Below are positions 6,960 through 13,960 of a DNA stretch of 13,997 bases, piece by piece; the first letter of the stretch is position 1; every line of letters starts with the position of its first letter. The translations under genes were made by a program, and so were the position numbers. The stretch is from DSNY01 sp037446035 (lineage in GTDB: Bacteria; Pseudomonadota; Gammaproteobacteria; Burkholderiales; Burkholderiaceae_F), in the NCBI GenBank assembly GCA_037446035.1, contig JBBIJJ010000087.1, forward strand, positions 1 to 13,997, given 5' to 3'. The notes beneath the pieces were generated by a model. The model saw only the letters and a list, made by a program, of their open reading frames with translations. It did not search any database and was not told where the DNA came from.

Positions 6960-7197
6960 CGTGCCCCCTTCGCGCTGCGCGCTGTCCCCCCGAGGGGGCG
7001 CGAGCCGGACACGGCGGCATGCCCTGCGGCATGCCCCGTGCCTGCGAGCGGGCGCACGCCTGCAGGCGTGCGCGCGGCCTGCAAAGCCGAGCGCCTTCGG
7101 AGCGGCCGTGCGGCGCTCATCGCGCCCCCTTCGCGCTGCGCGCTGTCCCCCCAAGGGGGAGCGAGCGCCTTCGGAGCGGCCGTGCGGCGCTCATCGG
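6943..7197 (-). repeat. Duplicated ribosome-site/start-codon repeat, three copies
   Basis: The sequence ATGAGCGCCGCACGGCC, which begins the heme-copper gene, occurs three times on the minus strand, with ATGs at 7194, 7120 and 6959. The first two are 74 bases apart and share CGCTCCGAAGGCGCTCG after them. Each of the last two is preceded by ACAGCGCGCAGCGCGAAGGG. The upstream copies open short frames of 25 and about 54 codons, each ending in TGA overlapping the next ATG (ATGA), so reinitiation is conceivable. Between copies two and three lies about 87 bases of palindrome-rich DNA. It looks like a GC-rich intergenic repeat inserted or duplicated at the gene start. Confidence 0.8.
7052..7073. repeat. 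22-bp perfect palindrome inside the repeat block
   Basis: Positions 7052-7073 form a perfect inverted repeat centred on CTGCAG, able to fold as a hairpin in RNA or a cruciform in DNA. Next to it, GGCATGCC occurs twice (7017-7024 and 7029-7036 approximately). It lies in the leader before the heme-copper start codon and could affect mRNA stability or read-through. Confidence 0.7.
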
Positions 7198-7198
7198 A

Positions 7199-7693
7199 TC
7201 AACAACCCCCCTGTGCGGGGTTGAAGTCGATCAGCACGATCTGCCCGGGCTTGACGTCGAGCGTGGCCACGCGCTCGTAGGCAAAGCCCGCGCGGCGCGC
7301 GTCGTCGTTCAACTGCACGCGCAGCGTGTGCGCGCCGGCGCTGATGGCCAGCCGGCGGTAGCCGGCCGAGGCGCCGTCGCGGCGCAAGCCCGTCGGCGCA
7401 AACGACTCGTCGATCACCGTGCGGCCGTCGAGTTCGACGCGCACCGTCACCGGCGAACGTTCGCGCGGGCAATCGAGCGGCGTGCGCATCTGCGGCGGCA
7501 TGCGCGCGAGTTCCTCGGCGCTGCGCGTGCGGCAGTCGCCCACCGGCTTGCCCGGATGCAGCAGCGACAGGCGCAGCAGCGCCTGGTCATCGGCCAACTG
7601 GCGAAAGGGCGGCGAGGTCGACAGGTATCCAACCGCCACCGCAAAAGCCGCGTACAGCACGGCCTGGCCGAGCCAGCGCAGCGGCTCAACCAT
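7199..7693 (-). CDS. Membrane-anchored protein of unknown function in the cytochrome b/heme-copper operon
   Basis: A 164-aa protein not recognised as a named family. One N-terminal TM segment (about residues 6-24, LGQAVLYAAFAVAVGYL) is followed by a presumably periplasmic domain. The middle has two cysteines (VGDCRTRS and PLDCPRER), then a beta-rich stretch (VTVRVELDGRTVIDESF; AHTLRVQLND; VATLDVKPGQIVLIDFN) like a small beta-sandwich, ending in GGC. The ATG at 7693 overlaps the end of the cytochrome b fusion gene by 8 bases. Its placement between two membrane redox proteins suggests an accessory or structural subunit, possibly metal- or haem-binding; nothing stronger can be said. Confidence 0.65.
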   Translation of the reverse strand: MVEPLRWLGQAVLYAAFAVAVGYLSTSPPFRQLADDQALLRLSLLHPGKPVGDCRTRSAEELARMPPQMRTPLDCPRERSPVTVRVELDGRTVIDESFAPTGLRRDGASAGYRRLAISAGAHTLRVQLNDDARRAGFAYERVATLDVKPGQIVLIDFNPAQGGC

Positions 7694-9257
7694 CGGCCGT
7701 CTCCGCCGCCGCCGCGCGACGAACCGCCAGCAGCCGCGCCACCGCGGCGCGCAGTTCGGCTTCGTCGCCGGCGCCCGCGGTGATGCACACGGCGAACTCG
7801 CGCGCGTGTTCGCGCAGGTAGGGCTCGCGCTGGCCCTGCAGCCGTTCGCGCGTGAAGCGGGCACCGAAGCGGTAGGCGCAGCCGTGTTCGCCGCAGTGGG
7901 CCACCAGTACCGCCACCGCGCCTGCCTCCCGCGCGTACTGCACGAACGTCGGCGGCAGCGCCGCACTGCACGGCAGCGACATGGCGATGACCTCGCCGGC
8001 CATTTCCGCCTGCAGCGGGTCGATGCGCGCGCCATGATCGCAACCGATGACCACCAGCGGCGAGCGCGCGTGCTCCAATCCAGCGCGGAAGCGCTCGCGC
8101 AGCCAGTTCAGCGGCCGCTGCGGCAAATCGACGCCGGTGACGAGTTCGTCGACCGAACGAAACGGGCTCGACGACGGGCAGGCACCGACGCAGATGCCGC
8201 AGGCGGCGCATTGCTCGTCGATGATGCGCGCCATCTCGCGGTGACGCCGGTTCACGTGCGGCACCATGATCACCGCGCCGTACGGGCAGTCGTCGAAGCA
8301 GCGCCGGCAGCCGTTGCAGTTCACCGGGTCCACGCGCGCCGGCAGCGGTGCCGGGCGCGAAGCGCCGCGCGCGATCCACGGCAAGGCGGCCAGCAGCAGT
8401 GTCGCCGCGCCGACCACCGCCCACGCGGCCGCCGGCGAGGTCGCGTGCATCAGCGGCAGCACGCCGTAGTACAGCCAGTCGACCGGCACCGGGTCGGGCA
8501 CGCGCGCGAAATCGGCCGGCGTTGTCGCCAGCACCGGCAAGCCCACCGACAGCGCCAGCAGCGCCAGCGTGAAGCTCGTGCCGACGCGGCGGCTCGGCTG
8601 CGTGGCCGGCCGCACCAGCCGCGTCAGGTGCACCCACACGCCGAGCAGCAGCAGCAGCCCGACGCCGATGTGCAGGAACACAAGCAGCGCGAACAGGCGG
8701 TCGGAGATCGCCTCCTCGGTGATGAAGTTGCGCATCATCGAGGCGCCCACACCCGGCACCGCGCCGAGCCATTCGCCGAGTCCGGAGGCGACGAACTGCG
8801 CGCGCGTGTCCGCCACCAGCCAGTAGCCGACCATGCCGCAGGCCACCGCCAGCCACAGCAGCGGCACGCCGGTCAGCCACGAGAACCAGCGAAAGCCGCG
8901 ATGACGCCCCTTGGCCCACTCGTAGGCCAGGTGCAGCAGCATCAGGGCGAGAAAGGAGAAGGCGGCGTAGTGATGCAGGCTGCGCACGACACCGTTGACC
9001 GGATGCTCCTGCAGCGCCTGCACCGAACGCAGCGCGCCGGCCGCCGCGGTGTCGAATTAGATGTACAGGTAGGTGCCGCTGCCCACCGACAGCCAGAAGC
9101 TGAACATCACCAGCGCGCCCAGTTGCCGCAGCGGATTGGCCGCCGCGCCGTACAGCCGATCGAAAGCGCGGTCGGCCGCGCGCAACGCGCGCGCGGCGAC
9201 ATGCTGCGGGTCGGGATCGAGCGGCGCGAGCGCCGGCGCCGGGGCGGCCGGATTCAT
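7686..9257 (-). pseudogene. Cytochrome b-ferredoxin-MvhD fusion, interrupted by in-frame TAA
   Basis: A 523-codon frame broken by TAA at codon 67 (9059-9057), in YLYI*FDT; otherwise intact. Domains: bc1/b6-type cytochrome b with four TM helices and two His pairs, each 14 residues apart (H95/H109 in LHHYAAFSFLALMLLH, H196/H210 in HIGVGLLLLLGVWVH); a subunit-IV-like part (FARVPDPVPVDWLYYGV); two [4Fe-4S] motifs, CNGCRRCFDDCP and CAACGICVGACP (about 314-361); and a C-terminal MvhD-like domain with cysteines in IGCDHG, LPCSA and AHCGEHGC. It would link the quinone pool to low-potential Fe-S centres. The start at 9257 is tentative; 9311 is also in frame, with AAGGGGGC upstream. It heads the operon. 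A sequencing error or recent mutation is likely, since everything after the stop is well conserved. Confidence 0.75.
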
Positions 9258-9291
9258 GCAACGATCATGCGGACGCCCCGCCCCTCGGGCC

Positions 9292-9305
9292 TTGATTTCG
9301 ACTAA
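9292..9305 (-). promoter_or_regulatory. Degenerate FNR/Dnr-like box TTGAT-TTCG-ACTAA
   Basis: TTGATTTCGACTAA has a full left half-site and a 3/5 right half-site. For a minus-strand class II promoter its centre puts a -10 at 9269-9264, where CATGAT matches TATAAT at four of six positions, and a transcript start at about 9257, on the ATG itself. That would give a leaderless message. If the true start is 9311 the site lies inside the gene and would be fortuitous. Confidence 0.3.
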
Positions 9306-9465
9306 ATCCATGCCTGTGTGCCCCCTTTGCGCCTCGCGACGCGCCCGCCGCGGTCACCGGCGCGCGGACAGAGGCTGAACGCCCGGGCGCTTGGAGCTTG
9401 TCTTCGAACCGCGGCACAGCATAGCGATGCACCCGGCGTGCGCCAGCGAGCGGCTGTCGTCCGCG

Positions 9466-9491
9466 GTTGGTCTCCAACGATGCACTGTGCA
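9466..9491. promoter_or_regulatory. Two adjacent small palindromes in the divergent gap
   Basis: GTTGG-TCT-CCAAC (9466-9478) and TGCAC-T-GTGCA (9481-9491) sit side by side, just before a TTGACA (9495-9500 approximately) that could be a -35 for the plus-strand DUF2442 gene. The matching -10 is poor. They could be operators of an unknown regulator. Confidence 0.3.
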
Positions 9492-9542
9492 GCATTGACA
9501 TGTGCCGACTGGTCTGGCGATTGAACGCTAAGGAGCGCTGGC

Positions 9543-9740
9543 ATGAGCACTTTGGCCGTTGAAACCGAGCCGCGGGCCGTAAGCGCGCGGTGCACTGCCG
9601 ATGAACTGATCGTGCAACTCGCCGACGGGCGAGTCCTGTCCGTCCCGCTCGTCTGGTTTCCGCGCCTCGCCTGCGCAAGCGCGGAAGCGCGCGACCAGGT
9701 GGTTCTCATGGGAGAAGGAGACGGAAGCCCGCAGCGGTGA
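9543..9740 (+). CDS. Short DUF2442-like protein, C-terminus replaced
   Basis: A 65-aa protein. CTADELIVQLADGRVLSVPLVWFPRLACASAEAR matches the first half of DUF2442 (D-x-x-L-x-V-x-L-x-DGR-x-I-x-VPL-x-W-x-P-RL). Usual members continue with a GIHWP-type and D-E-D-I-S-V segment; here the protein instead ends in GEGDGSPQR, so it appears truncated. DUF2442 proteins are small, often paired with DUF4160 in toxin-antitoxin-like arrangements; no DUF4160 is seen. AAGGAG before the ATG is a good ribosome site. Its TGA overlaps the GTG of the next frame (GTGA). Confidence 0.6.
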   Translation: MSTLAVETEPRAVSARCTADELIVQLADGRVLSVPLVWFPRLACASAEARDQVVLMGEGDGSPQR

Positions 9741-9985
9741 CGCCGAAGACGCCGGGTCACGGGAACACGGCCCATCAGCTCGGTAACAGCTGCGGCACCC
9801 TACCAAAGCAGGCCACTCCTGGCTCAGTTGTACCCTGGCCCTCGCTGCAGCATGTCGAGCTGCGCTACATCGGCGAGGTGCTGCGGCACTGTGGCAACAA
9901 CAAGGCGCAGGCGGCGCGGATGCTGAACGTCGACTACAAGACCCTCTTGCGCAAGCTCGCGCAGATGAAGGGCGAGTCGGAGTGA
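9737..9985 (+). CDS. Lone Fis-type helix-turn-helix (NtrC-family C-terminal fragment)
   Basis: An 82-aa frame from GTG. Residues from about 36 on, SLQHVELRYIGEVLRHCGNN, then KAQAARMLNVDYKTLLRKL, are the DNA-binding end of sigma-54-dependent response regulators (HTH_8/Fis type). The receiver and AAA+ domains are missing, and the first 35 residues look like non-homologous filler. It overlaps the DUF2442 frame by four bases. It is probably a remnant of a larger regulator; an independent small Fis-like protein is possible. Confidence 0.6.
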   Translation: MTPKTPGHGNTAHQLGNSCGTLPKQATPGSVVPWPSLQHVELRYIGEVLRHCGNNKAQAARMLNVDYKTLLRKLAQMKGESE

Positions 9986-10085
9986 CGCCGCCTGTCGAGG
10001 CGCCCGTTCATCTGCGGCGGGCGGCGCAAGATGAATGGATGTCGTGCGATTGCAGCGCCTTCGCGGGCGGCCACTGCTTCTCAGA

Positions 10086-10229
10086 TCAGGCGCCGCGCAG
10101 GCAAGCCAGCGCCGCGTTGATCGCGTGGGCCGCGACCAGCGCGACGCTGATCCACCTTGCGATCGGCAGCCCACCCCCGCGGGGCCTCATCACCTGCCCG
10201 ATCCAGAATTCTGTTGCGCCGTTGCGCAT
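10086..10229 (-). CDS. Possible small membrane protein downstream of the ric remnant
   Basis: A 47-codon frame beginning MRNGATEFWIGQVMRPRGG and ending ACLRGA, with one likely TM helix (ARWISVALVAAHAINAALA). It starts 7 bases after the stop of the ric remnant, which would allow coupling, but no good ribosome site is visible. Not recognised. The remaining bases 9986-10085 hold nothing I can identify. Confidence 0.3.
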   Translation of the reverse strand: MRNGATEFWIGQVMRPRGGGLPIARWISVALVAAHAINAALACLRGA

Positions 10230-10236
10230 GCCACGG

Positions 10237-10440
10237 TCACTCGCTCATGAACGCGCCGGCGCGCCCAGTCGGTGGCTCGTTCAGGCCCGCGAACAGGATG
10301 TCGTTCTCGAGCTGCATGTGCTGCATCAGGTCGTCGCGCAGGACGCGCAGGCCTGCCAACAGGGCACGCCAGCCGGTGCAGGCATCGCCTGGCTGGCGGC
10401 TCCAGGTCGTGCGTCAGTTCGACCCTGCGCGCCACGATGA
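10237..10440 (-). pseudogene. ytfE: Frameshifted remnant of ric/ytfE (di-iron Fe-S repair protein)
   Basis: Two frames together give the C-terminus of the RIC/YtfE/ScdA family: RRVELTHDLEPPA in one, then GDACTGWRALLAGLRVLRDD and LMQHMQLENDILFAGLNEPP in another, ending at TGA 10239-10237. The family has ...LT-x-x-Y-x-PP-x-x-ACNTW-x-AL-x-x-GL...D-L-x-QH-x-x-LEN-x-(I/V)LFPR. One extra base near 10390 explains the shift. Upstream of about 10440 the similarity disappears, so the N-terminal hemerythrin-like part is gone. RIC repairs Fe-S clusters after NO damage and is commonly Dnr-controlled, so its place in this island makes sense. The H-x-x-x-E pair QHMQLEN survives. Confidence 0.7.
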
Positions 10441-10517
10441 GGGAGGCGTACCTCCCGCGGCCGCGGCGTGCGCAGCGGCGCGGGCATGCGGCGCAACTCG
10501 TTCGGGCGCGAGCGCGC

Positions 10518-11561
10518 TCAATGCGTGCGCTGCCGCACCGCCGAAAGCCGTGCCAGCAGCGGCGTGGCCATCGGCACCGTGAGCATCGTGCTGGCCACCG
10601 CCATCAGCAGGAGCGCCGTGAAAGTCTCGCTCGTGATGATCTTCTTGTCCAACAAGACGTTGGCGAAGATGATCATGATGAGCGCCTTGGTCTGCAGCAG
10701 CCAGCCCACGAGCGAGGCCTCACCGGGCGCCCACTTCAGCCACCGGCCTGCGAGATGAGCGCCGGCGAGCTTGCCGGCCACCGCGGCGGCGAGCAGCCAG
10801 GCGGCGGCGAGGCAGACCGCGGCGCCGCCCATCTGCCAATCGGTGCGCAGCCCGGTGGACAGGAAGAACACCGGCATCACCACCAGCAGTACGTGGTGGC
10901 GCAGCTGGTCCAGCTTCGCCTGATCGAACCAGTGCGAGTCGATCACCGCGCCGGCGAGGAAGGCGCCGACCATGAAGTGCAGCCCCGACCAGTCCGCGCC
11001 CAGGCCGCAGGCCGCGAGCCACACGAGCCCTGCATACCAGCGGTCGCGCTCGGGCAGCCAGCGCATCAGGCGGCGGAACAGCACGCACACGAGCGCGAAC
11101 GCGACGAGGAACCCGACCTGGCGCCCGACGCGCTGCCAGTCCAGCAGGATCAGCGCCAGCACGCCCCAGATCGCCACGTCGTCCAGGCTGGCGTAGCGCA
11201 GGATGCGCTGGCCGATCGGCTGGCGCAGGATATCGAGCTTCTCCATCAAGAGGATCAGGATCGGCAGCGCCGTCACCGCGCACGCCATGCCGATGCCGAG
11301 CACGAACTGCCACGGCCGCGCCGCCGGGCCCATCCAGCCGGGCTGCGCGAGCAACACGAGCGCTGCGCCGCAGCCCAGCAGCAGCGGCGCGCCGAGTGCC
11401 AGGCCCGCGGTGATGCCGCTCTCGCGTCGATAACGCCAGGCCTGGTGCAGGTCCAGCTCGATGCCGGCGATCCACACGAACAGCAGCACGGCCCACCAGG
11501 CGATGCCGTTCAGGCTCTGGATCACGGCCGGCGTGAAGACGAAGCGCTGTCTAGCCGACAT
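10518..11561 (-). CDS. Cation/proton antiporter (CPA2/Kef-type), N-terminus missing
   Basis: A 347-aa membrane protein from ATG 11561, with about ten TM segments: SLNGIAWWAVLLFVWIAGIE (with the GIELDL motif), GACAVTALPILILLMEKL-like core helices, LDDVAIWGVLALILL with the conserved paired acidic residues, and HFMVGAFLAGAVI. It belongs to the Na+/K+:H+ antiporter group. Family members usually have about 60-80 more residues and two more helices before PAVIQSLNGIAWW; these are not found upstream in any frame. The gene therefore seems 5'-truncated near 11560-11580, where the antiporter similarity ends abruptly. No good ribosome site is present. Expression and activity are doubtful. Confidence 0.7.
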   Translation of the reverse strand: MSARQRFVFTPAVIQSLNGIAWWAVLLFVWIAGIELDLHQAWRYRRESGITAGLALGAPLLLGCGAALVLLAQPGWMGPAARPWQFVLGIGMACAVTALPILILLMEKLDILRQPIGQRILRYASLDDVAIWGVLALILLDWQRVGRQVGFLVAFALVCVLFRRLMRWLPERDRWYAGLVWLAACGLGADWSGLHFMVGAFLAGAVIDSHWFDQAKLDQLRHHVLLVVMPVFFLSTGLRTDWQMGGAAVCLAAAWLLAAAVAGKLAGAHLAGRWLKWAPGEASLVGWLLQTKALIMIIFANVLLDKKIITSETFTALLLMAVASTMLTVPMATPLLARLSAVRQRTH

Positions 11562-11579
11562 CAACTCTCGGCCGGCCAA

Positions 11580-12160
11580 AATCGGCCATGACGAGACGTA
11601 TTGGTACGACGATGTACCTGCGCGAGCACCACTTCCCGAACGTCTACGCCGGCGTCATGCACTGAACTTCTTCGCAGGGAACAAGGTAGTCACAGCAAAA
11701 GAATCTATGCCCTGCCGGCCCCTCGTTCCCAAGCACCAGCACATTTCGAGCGTTCGCCTCCCCGTGTCCAGTCCCTGAACCAATGATGCGAGGACGCTAC
11801 ATGTTGTCTCGCTGCAGCGCGCAGCAGGGGCCGAGGCACAGGGGGCCGTTCGAGGGCCCGACGACCGGACGTGAGCCGCCTGCCGGTGGCGCCGGGCCGC
11901 CGCAGCCGGCAAGGGGAGCGACCCGCGCGCCGCGTCAGAGCGCCGCGCACGAACCGATGCATCTCGATTCCGGCGTTATGCACCGGCCCGCAGACCGGGG
12001 TCGCGATGCGGCCCGGGCGCCGCGGCCGGCGAGGGGCGGGATCGCCCTCTTGCGCATCCGGCCCGTCGCCAGGCTTTCGCCGGGCTGACATTCCAGGCAC
12101 CGGCCCCCGCCGGCGAGGCGCTGCGGCCCCACGGGCGGCCCGCGCCGACCTGCCGCCGGC
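11580..12160. other. About 580 bases without a recognisable gene
   Basis: This gap between the truncated antiporter and the nirS promoter has open frames on both strands, but none resembles a protein I know. A 25-codon plus frame (11588-11665, MTRRIGTTMYLREHHFPNVY...) has coding-like composition and may be the tail of a lost gene. CCGGCGT(C/T)ATGCAC occurs at 11650-11663 and again at 11971-11984. No insertion-sequence ends, tRNA or rRNA were seen. Confidence 0.4.
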
Positions 12161-12174
12161 TTGATCCAGTTCAA
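12161..12174 (+). promoter_or_regulatory. Dnr/FNR box TTGAT-CCAG-TTCAA upstream of nirS
   Basis: TTGATCCAGTTCAA matches the consensus TTGAT-N4-ATCAA at 9 of 10 positions. Its centre, 12167.5, lies 83 bases before the nirS ATG, and a -10 is exactly where a class II FNR-type activator needs it. The likely regulator is the Dnr-type protein encoded at 3698-4414. Confidence 0.8.
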
Positions 12175-12196
12175 AGACGCACCCGCACGCCCCGAC

Positions 12197-12202
12197 AACA
12201 AT
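12197..12202 (+). promoter_or_regulatory. Probable nirS -10 element AACAAT
   Basis: AACAAT matches TATAAT at four of six positions and sits at -12 to -7 if transcription starts at 12209, which is 41.5 bases from the centre of the Dnr box. The leader would be about 42 nt. Confidence 0.5.
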
Positions 12203-12250
12203 CCGAGCGGTGGCAATTCTCAACGGCCCCCGAGCAACCGGAGTGCAAGC

Positions 12251-13960
12251 ATGACGAACCAACTGCACAAGGCGACGAGTCGCGCGGCTGCCGCGTTGGC
12301 GGCCGTCCTGGCCCCCCTGATGATGAGCGGCGCGCACGCGCAGCAGGCTGCCGCGGCAGCGCCGGAGATGACCCCCGCCGAGGTCGAAGCCGGCAAGAAG
12401 ATCTACTTCGAGCGCTGCGCCGGCTGCCACGGCGTGCTGCGCAAGGGCGCCACCGGCAAGAACCTGGAGCCGGCCTGGACGCGCAAGGCCGCCGACGGCA
12501 CCGTCACCGAGGGCGGCACGCTCAAGCTCGGCACCGCGCGGCTGGAGAAGATCATCGCGCTCGGCACCGAAGGCGGGATGGTCAACTACGACGACATCCT
12601 GACCAAGGAAGAGATCAACATCATGGCGCGCTACATCCAGCGCACGCCCGATGTGCCGCCCGAGTTCAGCCTCAAGGACATGGAGGCGTCGTGGAAGCTC
12701 ATCGTGCCGGTGGCCGATCGGCCCAAGCGGCCGATGAACAAGGTCAACCTGAAGAACGTGTTCGCGACGACGCTGCGCGACACGGGCAAGCTGGCACTGA
12801 TCGACGGCGACACCAAGCAGATCTGGGAGATCCTGGACACCGGCTACGCGGTGCACATCTCGCGCCTGTCGGCCTCGGGCCGCTACGTCTACACCGTCGG
12901 CCGCGACGGCCTGGTGACGCTGATCGACCTGTGGTTCGAGAAGCCCAAGACCGTGGCCACCATCCGCATTGGCTTCGACGCGCGCTCGGTGGACACCAGC
13001 AAGTTCAAGGGCTTCGAAGACAAGTACCTGATCGGCGGCAGCTACTGGCCGCCGCAGTACTCGATCATGGAAGGCGAGACGCTCAAGCCGCTGAAGGTGG
13101 TGTCCACGCGCGGCATGACCGTCGACGGCGAGTACCACCCGGAGCCGCGTGTGGCCTCGATCGTGTCGTCGCACATCAAGCCTGAATGGGTGGTGAACAT
13201 CAAGGAAACCGGCATGATCCTGCTGGTGGACTACAGCGACATCAAGAACCTGAAGACCACCACGATCGAGTCGGCGAAGTTCCTGCACGACGGCGGCTGG
13301 GACGCCAGCAAGCGCTACTTCCTCGTCGCCGCCAACGCCAGCCACAAGATCGCCGCGGTGGACACCAAGACCGGCAAGCTGGCAGCGCTGGTGGACACGA
13401 AGAAGATCCCGCACCCGGGCCGCGGCGCGAACTTCTTCCACCCGAAGTACGGTCCGGTTTGGGCCACGGGTCACCTGGGCGACCCGGTGGTTTCGCTGAT
13501 CTCGACGCCCTCGGAGAAGAAGGAGCACGCCAAGTTCAAGCAGTACAATTGGAAGGTGGTGCAGGAGCTGAAGATGCCCGGCGCCGGCAACCTCTTCGTG
13601 AAGACGCATCCGAAGAGCAAGCACCTGTGGGCCGACCTGCCGATGAACCCCGAGCGCGAGCACGCCGAAGCGGTGTACGTGTTCGACCTCACCGACCTGT
13701 CCAAGCCGCCGAAGAAGCTCGACGTGGCCAAGGACAGCGGCCTGCCCGAGACCAAGGCGCTGCGCCGCGTCACGCACCCCGAGTACAACCAAGCCGGTGA
13801 CGAGGTGTGGCTGTCGTTGTGGGGCGGCAAGACGGACCGCTCGGCGGTCGTCATCTACGACGACAAGACGCTGAAGGTCAAGAAGGTGATCACCGACCCG
13901 AACATGATCACCCCGACGGGCAAGTTCAACGTCTACAACACACAGTTCGACATCTACTAA
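12251..13960 (+). CDS. nirS: Cytochrome cd1 nitrite reductase (NO-forming)
   Basis: A complete 569-aa periplasmic enzyme reducing nitrite to NO. The signal peptide covers about residues 1-35 (RAAAALAAVLAPLMMSGAHA-QQ). The cytochrome c domain has CAGCH (C56, C59, H60). The eight-bladed d1 propeller begins near residue 150 and holds the haem d1 ligand H202 (GYAVHISRLSASGRY) and the active-site histidines H346 (HDGGWD) and H388 (IPHPGRGANF). It ends in GKFNVYNTQFDIY. Length is normal for the family. The ATG at 12251 has CGGAG nine bases upstream; a longer frame from 12161 begins inside the Dnr box and is rejected. It differs clearly from the remnant at 408-1055, pointing to a separate lineage. 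No maturation genes (nirF/E/J/N) are seen in the window. Confidence 0.97.
   Translation: MTNQLHKATSRAAAALAAVLAPLMMSGAHAQQAAAAAPEMTPAEVEAGKKIYFERCAGCHGVLRKGATGKNLEPAWTRKAADGTVTEGGTLKLGTARLEKIIALGTEGGMVNYDDILTKEEINIMARYIQRTPDVPPEFSLKDMEASWKLIVPVADRPKRPMNKVNLKNVFATTLRDTGKLALIDGDTKQIWEILDTGYAVHISRLSASGRYVYTVGRDGLVTLIDLWFEKPKTVATIRIGFDARSVDTSKFKGFEDKYLIGGSYWPPQYSIMEGETLKPLKVVSTRGMTVDGEYHPEPRVASIVSSHIKPEWVVNIKETGMILLVDYSDIKNLKTTTIESAKFLHDGGWDASKRYFLVAANASHKIAAVDTKTGKLAALVDTKKIPHPGRGANFFHPKYGPVWATGHLGDPVVSLISTPSEKKEHAKFKQYNWKVVQELKMPGAGNLFVKTHPKSKHLWADLPMNPEREHAEAVYVFDLTDLSKPPKKLDVAKDSGLPETKALRRVTHPEYNQAGDEVWLSLWGGKTDRSAVVIYDDKTLKVKKVITDPNMITPTGKFNVYNTQFDIY

Noticed and set aside
4651..7032. A single 793-codon fusion of the heme-copper region with the CtaA-like protein
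   Set aside because: The upstream half is an out-of-frame reading of the heme-copper gene; only the last 298 codons are real protein.
7419..9305. Plus-strand frame of 628 codons
   Set aside because: His/Arg/Gln-rich shadow of the cytochrome b-ferredoxin gene.
9982..10440. Plus-strand 152-codon frame after the Fis fragment
   Set aside because: No recognisable similarity; it is antisense to the ric remnant.
11680..11692. AACAAGGTAG resembling the end of 16S rRNA
   Set aside because: Only ten bases match; the anti-Shine-Dalgarno and the flanks are absent.
12161..12250. Earlier start for nirS at TTG 12161
   Set aside because: It begins inside the Dnr box and would put 30 residues before a normal signal peptide; ATG 12251 has a ribosome site.
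11705..13792. Minus-strand frame of 695 codons opposite nirS
   Set aside because: Low-complexity His/Arg/Val-rich shadow of the well-supported nirS frame.
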